Below the pieces are notes generated by a model. It was not told the DNA's origin. It did no database searches and saw only the letters and a list, made by a program, of their open reading frames with translations. A stretch of DNA of 11,763 nt from JASFRI01 sp050115015 (GTDB lineage: Bacteria; Acidobacteriota; Polarisedimenticolia; CBDVAL01): assembly GCA_050115015.1 (NCBI GenBank), contig JASFRI010000096.1, forward strand, positions 1 through 11,763. Direction: 5' to 3'. Shown here in pieces: positions 6,429-11,763 of this stretch. Numbering within the stretch: the first letter of the stretch is position 1; every line of letters starts with the position of its first letter. A program made the position numbers and the translations under genes.

Positions 6429-6854
6429 ATGCTGGCGAACAAGGTCGTGGTCCGGTACCTCGATGGGCGGGTGCTGAAGGGCGTCACCTGCGATTTCCTG
6501 CCCACGCGCGACTCCTTCCACGTCGCGGATCCGGCGGACGACCGGAAGATCACCGAGGTATCCACCTCGGACCTCAAGGCGGTCTTCTTCGTCCGGTCGT
6601 TCGAGGGCGATCCGCAGCACCGGAAACAGGCGATGCCTGAGGGTATCACCCGCCAGCCGGGGCGGAAGCTGAAGGTGACCTTCACGGACGGAGAGGTGAT
6701 CTGCGGCACCACGAACTCCTACGTGCCGGGCCGACCGTCGTTCTTCCTCGTTCCCGTGGACCCCGGGGGGAACAACGAGAGGGCCTTCGTCTTCGCCCAC
6801 GCCACGACGAGCGTCGAGGTCGTCGCGGCGGCCCCCGCGGCGGCCACCCGCTAG
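6429..6854 (+). CDS. Small two-repeat protein resembling the DUF6982 family
   Basis: The 141-residue product has no signal peptide or membrane segment and is likely cytoplasmic. AGGGAG at 6417-6422, six bases before the ATG, supports the start. The sequence (KVVVRYLDGRVLKG near the start, LKAVFFVRSFEG at 49-60, GEVICGTTNSYVPGRPSFFL at 88-107) matches what I recall of DUF6982 proteins and domains, often found alone or beside PilZ-type domains in Acidobacteriota and deltaproteobacterial lineages. This recall could not be checked. Two halves are internally similar: residues 6-35 align without gaps to 81-110, sharing D-G-x-V, G-x-T, P-x-R-x-S-F. It has its own candidate promoter and lies 13 nt from the end of a convergent gene. 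Biochemical function is unknown. A ligand- or nucleotide-binding small beta-barrel pair is a guess. Confidence 0.8.
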   Translation: MLANKVVVRYLDGRVLKGVTCDFLPTRDSFHVADPADDRKITEVSTSDLKAVFFVRSFEGDPQHRKQAMPEGITRQPGRKLKVTFTDGEVICGTTNSYVPGRPSFFLVPVDPGGNNERAFVFAHATTSVEVVAAAPAAATR

Positions 6855-6867
6855 GTCGGCCCCCCTC

Positions 6868-9147
6868 TCAGGGGATCACCTGGATTCCGAGGGAATCCTC
6901 GAAGAGCGTCGGGTTCCCCGCCGGTCCCACGGTCGCTCGCAGCTGGTAGGTCCCCGGCGGCGCGCCCGGGGGAACGTCCGCGTGACAGGGAATGACCTGC
7001 TCCTCGCCGGCGTGGACGACGAGCGGCAGCGGATTCGAGGACAGGCAGGTCGCGCCGGCGGCGAGGGCTCTCGAGCTCCCGTCCGGCAGCCTGACGCTCA
7101 GCTCCAGACTGGCCGTCGCGTCGAAGGACGCGTTGCTGACGAGGCGGATGTCGAAGTAGAGGCGGGTGCCTCGGGAGATCACGGAAGTTCCGGACGCGAG
7201 CTGCAGCACTCCCAGATCGAACAACGGATCGCACGCATCCCCGTTTCCGTCCCGATCCGCGTCGGACTGCCCCCCGTTCGCCGTGTCCGGACAGTTGTCG
7301 GTTCCGTCGCCGATGCCGTCGCCGTCGCAGTCCTGGAAGCTCCCGGTACATCCCCGCACGTCGACACGCTGCACGGGATTCTCCGAGTCGTTGCTGCGGA
7401 TGACCAGCGTATCGCGGAATCCCCCGGTCCCAGGGGGCGTGAAGATCACCTGGATCGTGGTGTAGCCGCCGTCGCATTGGGTCAGCGGGGGACCCTGCCC
7501 TGGAAAGAGCACCTGAAACGCGGTTCCCTTCTCGAACTGGACGCTCGTCAGCTGGACCGGTGGCGCGAGGGGCTCGCTCTCGCTGCTGATCCAGGCGTAG
7601 ACGTACGTCGAGTTGCCGGGAGGGGCGAAGAAGCCGGAGTAGAAGCTATCGAGAAAGACCTTCACGTCATTCAGGGTGAAGTCATCCACCAGCTCCTGCT
7701 GGGTCAGGTTTGGCATGACGCCCCCGAAGGTCGGGTCGGGAAAGGGCGATGTGGGTGTCACGGTGGAATCGTCCACCCAGTTCTTCTTGCATCCCGCGTC
7801 AAACTGGAACGATGGCAACAGTGAGCGAAGGTCCGTTGGGTTCCCGAAGAACTGGCTCAGGTCGACGACGTCCCCGCTGATCGTCGGCGAACCGCCTCCG
7901 CTGCAGTCGATCGTCGTCTGGTTGACCTGCAGGAGCGGGAATCCATCGAGGGAGCAGTACACCTCGGCGAGTGTGGTGCGGACCTCCAGGTCCTCGGCGG
8001 CGTCATCGATCACCAGGATGTCGTCGTCCTGCAGCGCGTCGTCGAGGAAACGGATGAACGCGGACGCGAAGTAGTACGCCAGGATGCCGTTCTGGAAGTC
8101 GTCCCGCGCCTGGGACAGGATTGCCGCCCCATCCGGCGCGAGCGCCAGCAGCGTGGGGTCCGCGTTCAGTGCGGCCTGCAGCACCACGTCCACCATCGTC
8201 GCGGCATCGATGTCGAAGTCCATGTCGAACGCGATCAAGCCGGTCCGCAGGCTGCCCACGAGGATACGCAGCGCGGCCTCGGCGGCCTTGACATCCCCGA
8301 AGTCGAGGTCGAGGACGGTGGTCGACGGCGAGCCGGAGAGGGCGGCCGTTTCGTCGGCACTCAGCGGCGTCGTGTAGTCGAGGGGGACCTTCACGAGGTT
8401 CTCGGCGATCGCGGCTGCCATCTCGTCGATCAAGCCGGTCCGAAGGAACTCCTGGACCTCTCCGCCACGGGGTGAGTTCGCGGGAAGCACGTCCGGCGGC
8501 TCCGATTCCCACCCGAAGAGACTCCTTCCCGCGGCGGGAAAGCCGAACTGGTCGAGCATCTCCTTGCAGCTGTCGGTGAAGGTCGTCGGGTTCGGTCCGT
8601 CCACCTGCTCCTCGCACACCCTGAGGATCCGCGAGAACGTCCGGAAGAAGTTCGCCTCCGGGTCCGTCGGTGCGGTGGCCAGCGTCGCCAGGAAGCACTC
8701 GTCGGCACCCACGATGTCGGTGGCGAACAGCTTTCCCCGGCAGGTGTCCTCCAGGACGACTTCCAGCGCAGGGATGGACACCTGCGGGTTCCAGATCGAT
8801 GCCGGCGCCTCGATGGTCAGGATTGCCTGATACTGGCCTGCGGATACCGCATGCGATGTCGCGCCGACCGTGATCGTCGTCTGCTCGCCCGGGCCGAGCG
8901 TGCCGGCGGTTGGCGACGGATCGAGCCAGGCTTCGCTCGAGCTCGCGGTCCATTCGAGGGGGGCATCCCCATAATTCCGTAGGGTGACGGACCGGGCCTC
9001 CGCGGCCTGCCCGAGGACCGTCCTGTACAGGAGGTGAGCACTCTCGACGGAGAGATACGGCGACCCGGCCCCCTCCCCCGACACTCCGGGGATGGGGCTT
9101 CCCATCAGCACGATGAGGCTCACGATCCAGGCGGCTCGACGGCGCAT
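6868..9147 (-). CDS. Large secreted modular protein (BACON-like, ASH-like and thrombospondin type-3 modules)
   Basis: The start is the ATG at 9147, preceded by GGAGGA and followed at once by a signal peptide (MRRR then a hydrophobic core, cleavage near residue 23). A longer frame upstream lacks these and is rejected. The 759-residue product runs as follows: a BACON-like beta domain (about 30-133; LEWTASSSEAWLDPSPTAGT then GEQTTITV); a mostly helical acidic region of unknown function (about 140-420; DPEANFFRTFSRILRVCEE, DFGDVKAAEAALR); a Cys-containing linker; an ASH-like or choice-of-anchor beta domain (about 535-600, ending DTLVIRSNDSENPVQRVDV); a calcium-binding thrombospondin type-3 repeat (606-641, DCDGDGIGDGTDNCPD); and a C-terminal beta domain (642-759). 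No sorting signal or membrane anchor is seen at the C-terminus. It is probably periplasmic, outer-surface or released. The middle region resembles unnamed secreted proteins of Gram-negative lineages; no enzyme motif is recognised. Confidence 0.85.
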   Translation of the reverse strand: MRRRAAWIVSLIVLMGSPIPGVSGEGAGSPYLSVESAHLLYRTVLGQAAEARSVTLRNYGDAPLEWTASSSEAWLDPSPTAGTLGPGEQTTITVGATSHAVSAGQYQAILTIEAPASIWNPQVSIPALEVVLEDTCRGKLFATDIVGADECFLATLATAPTDPEANFFRTFSRILRVCEEQVDGPNPTTFTDSCKEMLDQFGFPAAGRSLFGWESEPPDVLPANSPRGGEVQEFLRTGLIDEMAAAIAENLVKVPLDYTTPLSADETAALSGSPSTTVLDLDFGDVKAAEAALRILVGSLRTGLIAFDMDFDIDAATMVDVVLQAALNADPTLLALAPDGAAILSQARDDFQNGILAYYFASAFIRFLDDALQDDDILVIDDAAEDLEVRTTLAEVYCSLDGFPLLQVNQTTIDCSGGGSPTISGDVVDLSQFFGNPTDLRSLLPSFQFDAGCKKNWVDDSTVTPTSPFPDPTFGGVMPNLTQQELVDDFTLNDVKVFLDSFYSGFFAPPGNSTYVYAWISSESEPLAPPVQLTSVQFEKGTAFQVLFPGQGPPLTQCDGGYTTIQVIFTPPGTGGFRDTLVIRSNDSENPVQRVDVRGCTGSFQDCDGDGIGDGTDNCPDTANGGQSDADRDGNGDACDPLFDLGVLQLASGTSVISRGTRLYFDIRLVSNASFDATASLELSVRLPDGSSRALAAGATCLSSNPLPLVVHAGEEQVIPCHADVPPGAPPGTYQLRATVGPAGNPTLFEDSLGIQVIP

Positions 9148-9164
9148 GGCTCCTCCTGTATCCT
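9136..9164 (+). promoter_or_regulatory. Possible promoter for the LptC-like gene, inside the divergent gene's start
   Basis: TCGACG (9136-9141) lies 17 bases before TATCCT (9159-9164). Transcription would begin near 9171, leaving almost no leader for the ATG at 9173 but a short leader for the ATG at 9194. The match is weak. It is listed because the divergent genes leave almost no other room. Confidence 0.25.
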
Positions 9165-9172
9165 CGGCCCGG

Positions 9173-9904
9173 ATGACCCGCCAAGTCAGGACAATGGGCA
9201 GAAGGCTCCGGGCCGTGCTGATCCTGGTCACACTGGGGATTGTCGTGGCCACAGTCTACCTGATCCCGACTCTGCGGGAAACCCCCCGTGCCGGATCCGG
9301 AGGCATGCCTGGTGGCGATCTGCCGCCGCGAGTCGATCGGTTTCACCTTCGCGATGTCCATCATGTCTTCACCCGCGACGGCGTCCCCATCTTCGAGATT
9401 GACGTGGGGGAAATGACGCATCGCCGGCGACGGATCGGACCGCTGGCGATCAACCCACTCAAAGAGGTGGAGATGAGGGAAGTGCGCATCCGTACGGACG
9501 CGCGATCGACGGCGTCAGGCGAGGACGAACCGACCGAGTCGGCCCTTTCCTCCGTGCAGCCGATGCTCGAGGAGGTGCTGGAACGATCCGACGCAGGACT
9601 GGTCACCGGCATCGAGATCCAGGGTCTACGGTTCGAATCGCTACGCGAGGGCCGTCTCCGCTTCACCCTGACCGCCGCCGGGGCGTCGCTGGACCTGGGC
9701 CGTGGCGAGCTCTTCCTGGAGGGCCACTTCCTGCTCGAGACCGCATCCGGTGAGCGGCTCGAGGCCCCCGAGGCGAGCTGGGACGCGGAGGCTCGGGCCT
9801 TCGCGATCGACGGGCCGTACGTTCTCAGCCGCGCCGGGGGCCGCGAGGTGGGGACGGCGGCGCGGTTCGCGCTCGGAGCCGACGGACGACTGCAGCAGCG
9901 TTGA
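9173..9904 (+). CDS. Single-span membrane-anchored protein with LptC-like C-terminal region
   Basis: The 243-residue product has an N-terminal Arg-rich stretch, one membrane helix (about residues 11-30, AVLILVTLGIVVATVYLI), and a soluble beta-rich remainder that would lie in the periplasm. The C-terminal part (about 165-243; ASLDLGRGELFLEGHFLLET, then ERLEAPEASWDAEARAFAID and GPYVL) has the pattern of LptC/OstA-type beta-jellyroll proteins of lipopolysaccharide export: derivative carrying out-of-membrane strands, a target phrase on layered sequence, then a G-rich close. No lptA or lptB gene is next to it, so an LPS role is an inference, and a different membrane-anchored envelope protein is possible. 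The start is uncertain: ATG 9173 has no clear ribosome site, while ATG 9194 (236 residues) has AGGA only two bases upstream. The gene is divergent from the large secreted-protein gene, with 25-46 bp between starts. Confidence 0.65.
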   Translation: MTRQVRTMGRRLRAVLILVTLGIVVATVYLIPTLRETPRAGSGGMPGGDLPPRVDRFHLRDVHHVFTRDGVPIFEIDVGEMTHRRRRIGPLAINPLKEVEMREVRIRTDARSTASGEDEPTESALSSVQPMLEEVLERSDAGLVTGIEIQGLRFESLREGRLRFTLTAAGASLDLGRGELFLEGHFLLETASGERLEAPEASWDAEARAFAIDGPYVLSRAGGREVGTAARFALGADGRLQQR

Positions 9905-9955
9905 GCCCGGCCGCCTCCTCCCGTCCGGTCAGCCCTCCGAGGGGGCGCCCTGCAA

Positions 9956-9977
9956 ATCGGCCGTCCGGCGGGCCGAT
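9956..9977 (+). terminator. Hairpin between LptC-like gene and collagen-like gene
   Basis: ATCGGCC (9956-9962) pairs perfectly with GGCCGAT (9971-9977) around an 8-base loop, 51 nt after the upstream stop and just before the -35 of the next promoter. It has no T-run. It may end the upstream transcript. Confidence 0.35.
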
Positions 9978-9981
9978 CGGC

Positions 9982-10009
9982 TTGCCATCCGCCACGATCC
10001 GCGTATAAT
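9982..10009 (+). promoter_or_regulatory. Near-consensus sigma-70 promoter of the collagen-like gene
   Basis: TTGCCA (9982-9987) is followed after 16 bases by a perfect TATAAT (10004-10009), which stands out in this GC-rich sequence. Transcription should start near 10016, giving a leader of about 76 nt before the ATG at 10092. This is the best promoter match in the window and suggests strong expression. Confidence 0.75.
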
Positions 10010-10041
10010 AGGGCATTCGCTGCACCCTACCCAACGCAAGC

Positions 10042-10064
10042 TCGCCCGGGGCGTGTCCGGGCGA
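10042..10064 (+). promoter_or_regulatory. Leader stem-loop upstream of the collagen-like gene's ribosome site
   Basis: TCGCCCGG (10042-10049) pairs perfectly with CCGGGCGA (10057-10064) around a 7-base loop, which a G-U pair can shorten. It ends 13 nt before the AGGAGG ribosome site (10078-10083) and leaves that site free. It is more likely to stabilise the 5' end of the mRNA than to block translation. No known riboswitch is recognised. Confidence 0.5.
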
Positions 10065-10091
10065 AATTGCCCCGATCAGGAGGTTCCCGGC

Positions 10092-10943
10092 ATGAAACGA
10101 CCCATGTTCCGAAAGGCGGCCCTCGCGGCGGCGGTGGCGCTGCTGATGTCCGTCCCGTCGCTCCAGGCCGAGCCCAAGAAGGGTGGCGGTATCGGCCCAG
10201 GCGGACACCTGCGCATCGGCACCGTCTACGTCGACTTCGACACCGAGGCCATCATCATCACCGGTGAGCACTTCAACTTCGGCCCCCGCTGGCTCGTCGC
10301 CCTCGGCGACCGGACGTTCATGGGGGACATCACGGATCTCTGCTACGCCGACACGAACGGCAATCCACAGGTCATCACCTGTGACTTCTCCGAGGTCGGC
10401 CTGCCCCCGGACGGCGACTACCTGCTGACCGTCGCCGCCGGGCGGGGCCAGAGCCAGTCCGACGAGTTCGACCTGACCATCGGGGCGGTGGGCCCGGTCG
10501 GTCCGGAGGGCCCCCAGGGTCCCGAGGGGCCTCAGGGTCCGGAGGGTCCTCAGGGGCCGCAGGGGATAGAAGGGCCGCAGGGTCCCCAGGGTCCCGAGGG
10601 TCCACAGGGTCCCGAAGGCCCCCAGGGCCCCGAGGGACCCATGGGGATGCAGGGTCCGGCCGGTGAGCCGGGCACCGTCGTGGTCGCCGGCGCCGTGAAC
10701 GAGGACGGCACCGCCCAGAACAACAGCGATCAGTTCGGCGTCGAGCTCGTCGACGACAACACGTACGAGATCACCTTCCCCGAGGGGGTGTTCCCGAACA
10801 TGCCCATCGTCACCGTGATGCCGATCGGCGGCAGCGTGGTCACCGCGGTCCAGCAGGGAGCCTCCAACGGCGGCTTCTTCGTCCGCTACACCCTGGACGC
10901 CGCCGCGGCGCACACCTTCGTCGCCGCCCCTGCGGCACTGTAG
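10092..10943 (+). CDS. Secreted collagen-like protein
   Basis: The ATG at 10092 has a full AGGAGG eight bases upstream; longer readings of the frame upstream are rejected. The 283-residue product starts with a signal peptide (MKRPMFRKAALAAAVALLM, cleavage after LQA at about residue 26). A compact beta-rich domain follows (about 38-130), possibly IPT/TIG-like, with C84 and C97 placed for a disulfide. Next is an uninterrupted collagen tract of 21 Gly-X-Y triplets (131-193), mostly alternating GPE and GPQ. The C-terminal domain (194-283) resembles the trimeric jelly-roll tails of bacterial and phage collagen-like proteins. Such tracts form triple-helical stalks that space a head away from the surface. 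No cell-wall or membrane anchor is visible, so it may be released or held by the N- or C-domain. A strong promoter and optimal ribosome site suggest abundant protein. Confidence 0.9.
   Translation: MKRPMFRKAALAAAVALLMSVPSLQAEPKKGGGIGPGGHLRIGTVYVDFDTEAIIITGEHFNFGPRWLVALGDRTFMGDITDLCYADTNGNPQVITCDFSEVGLPPDGDYLLTVAAGRGQSQSDEFDLTIGAVGPVGPEGPQGPEGPQGPEGPQGPQGIEGPQGPQGPEGPQGPEGPQGPEGPMGMQGPAGEPGTVVVAGAVNEDGTAQNNSDQFGVELVDDNTYEITFPEGVFPNMPIVTVMPIGGSVVTAVQQGASNGGFFVRYTLDAAAAHTFVAAPAAL
10482..10670 (+). repeat. Gly-X-Y coding repeat, 21 triplets
   Basis: The tract encodes 21 consecutive Gly-X-Y triplets built mainly on an 18-bp unit for Gly-Pro-Glu-Gly-Pro-Gln. Codon choices vary between copies (ggt/ggc/ggg/gga, gag/gaa), so it is an older or diversified tandem array rather than a fresh expansion. 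It contains eight acidic residues and no lysine or arginine. Confidence 0.9.
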
Positions 10944-10957
10944 TCGTCGCCCTTCCC

Positions 10958-10987
10958 GGGGATCCGCGTCGATGGGCGCGGGTCCCC
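10958..10987 (+). terminator. Hairpin after the collagen-like gene
   Basis: GGGGATCCGCG (10958-10968) pairs with CGCGGGTCCCC (10977-10987) over 11 bp with one U-G pair and an 8-base loop, beginning 14 nt after the stop. The following sequence is C-rich rather than T-rich, so it is a non-classical terminator candidate. The remainder of the gap to 11174 holds only a weak promoter-like pair (TTGAAG 11031-11036, GAGAAT 11054-11059). Confidence 0.55.
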
Positions 10988-11174
10988 GCCCCTTCCCCCG
11001 CCCCCTCTCCGGTAGCCGGCCCACCGCCGGTTGAAGCATCCCGCCCGCGATGAGAGAATCCGCAGGCGGAGATCGTCCCCTGGACGACCCCGTGAGGGGA
11101 GAGCGCTTGCCGCGGGAGGGATTTCTGGGACGTCGGCGTACCCTGTTCCGGGATCGCGTCCGGGCCCGGCCCTG

Positions 11175-11763
11175 ATGTCCGGGACCTGGGTCGTGGTCCC
11201 GTGCTACAACGAGGCCCGCCGCCTCCCGGCGGATCGGTTCGTCGAGCACGCGACCCGCCACGCCGGGCGCACGTTCCTGTTCGTCGACGATGGCAGCACG
11301 GACGCCACGGGGCAGCTGCTGGCACGGACGGCCGCCAGGGCGCCGGAGCGCCTGCGCTTCCTCACGCTGGAGCGCAACCGGGGAAAGGCCGAGGCCGTGC
11401 GCCGCGGAGTGCTCCTCGCGCTGGAGGAGGGGCCGCGTGCCGTGGGCTACCTGGACGCGGACCTGTCCACGCCCCTGGACGCGCTCGACGACCTCGAGGC
11501 GATCCTCGCGGAGGACCCGGAGGTGGACCTCGTTCTCGGAGCCCGGGTGAAGCTGCTGGGCCGCGAGATCGAGCGCAGCGCCGTCCGGCACTACCTGGGA
11601 CGTGTCTTCGCCACCGCCGTATCGGTGACCCTGGCGCTGCCGGTGTACGACACCCAGTGCGGGGCGAAGCTGTTCCGGGTGGGGCCGGGGACGCGGGGGT
11701 TGTTCCGGGACCCGTTCCTGGCCCGGTGGATCTTCGACGTGGAGCTGCTGGCCCGCATGGGCA
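11175..11763 (+). CDS. Family 2 glycosyltransferase, polyprenyl/dolichyl-phosphate sugar transferase type (cut by window edge)
   Basis: The first 196 codons are present; the 3' end lies beyond the window. Motifs in order are VVVPCYNEARRLP near the N-terminus, DDGSTD (38-43) and the metal-binding DADLSTP (94-100), all typical of GT-A family 2 enzymes. YDTQCGAKLFR at about 157-167 is the signature of the dolichyl-phosphate beta-glucosyltransferase (ALG5) branch. The predicted reaction is transfer of a sugar from a nucleotide sugar to a polyprenyl phosphate on the cytoplasmic membrane face, supplying envelope glycan or glycosylation pathways. There is no clear ribosome site before the ATG, and the frame stays open upstream without stops for at least 80 bases, so the start is only the most likely one. 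A GT2 enzyme using another acceptor remains possible. Confidence 0.88.
   Translation, partial: MSGTWVVVPCYNEARRLPADRFVEHATRHAGRTFLFVDDGSTDATGQLLARTAARAPERLRFLTLERNRGKAEAVRRGVLLALEEGPRAVGYLDADLSTPLDALDDLEAILAEDPEVDLVLGARVKLLGREIERSAVRHYLGRVFATAVSVTLALPVYDTQCGAKLFRVGPGTRGLFRDPFLARWIFDVELLARMG

Noticed and set aside
6862..6874. CCCCT/AGGGG hairpin at the convergent gene ends
   Set aside because: The stem is only 5 bp with a 3-base loop and overlaps a stop codon; too short to call a bidirectional terminator.
8003..9421. 472-codon minus-strand open frame
   Set aside because: It overlaps the secreted modular protein in another frame and has no recognisable domain or ribosome site.
10482..10670. 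Tandem DNA repeats that could suggest a CRISPR array
   Set aside because: The repeats are in frame, encode Gly-X-Y triplets and have no unique spacers.
11078..11103. TCCCCT/AGGGGA inverted repeat before the glycosyltransferase
   Set aside because: A 6-bp GC-rich stem with a long loop is common by chance in this composition, and no regulatory context supports it.
9825..11591. 588-codon minus-strand open frame
   Set aside because: It is opposite the collagen-like gene and the glycosyltransferase, its composition is explained as the reverse of the Gly-X-Y tract and other GC-rich codons, and it matches no family.

Overview
The window is GC-rich, gene-dense bacterial chromosome, probably from an uncultured or environmental anaerobe or microaerobe. 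Three things suggest this: a ferredoxin-dependent 2-oxoacid oxidoreductase operon; secreted proteins with BACON/ASH-like and thrombospondin type-3 repeat modules; and a small protein resembling the DUF6982 family. That mix fits Acidobacteriota, Krumholzibacteriota/Eisenbacteria or deltaproteobacterial-type genomes. No rRNA or other strong taxonomic marker is present, so the phylum is an inference. I see no tRNA, rRNA, CRISPR array, IS element or phage gene.

Region 1 (1-4080, all minus strand) is one tightly packed operon, read from right to left: a MarR-family regulator with an unusual Cys-rich tail; the 2[4Fe-4S] delta subunit (korD); alpha (korA); beta with thiamine-diphosphate and Fe-S motifs (korB); gamma (korC); and the first 169 residues of a GltD-like Fe-S/FAD oxidoreductase cut by the window edge. 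Neighbouring genes overlap by 4-11 nt or lie 17 nt apart, so they should be translationally coupled. The D-A-B-C order is that of the epsilonproteobacterial oorDABC type. The enzyme should oxidatively decarboxylate a 2-oxoacid (most likely 2-oxoglutarate) with CoA and pass electrons to ferredoxin, or run in reverse. The flavoprotein would plausibly connect this pool to NAD(P)H.

Region 2 (4081-4326) is the divergent control region. It is AT-richer than its surroundings. It holds a candidate promoter for the operon whose -10 hexamer lies in one arm of a perfect 7-bp inverted repeat and whose spacer holds a second palindrome. This looks like autoregulation by the MarR protein.

Region 3 (4327-6854, plus strand) carries a multi-pass membrane protein fused to a glycerophosphodiester phosphodiesterase domain, then a strong GC hairpin, then a small two-repeat DUF6982-like protein.

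Region 4 (6868-9904) has a large secreted modular protein on the minus strand. Only 25-46 bp separate its start from a divergent plus-strand gene for a single-span membrane protein with an LptC-like tail.

Region 5 (9905-11763, plus strand) contains a near-consensus sigma-70 promoter, a leader hairpin, a secreted collagen-like protein whose Gly-X-Y tract carries only acidic charges, a terminator-like hairpin, and the 5' part of a family 2 glycosyltransferase of the polyprenyl-phosphate sugar transferase type.

The most interesting part is the regulator-kor-flavoprotein unit, where a cysteine-tailed MarR protein may sense redox, Fe-S or metal status and control a ferredoxin-linked carbon oxidation enzyme.
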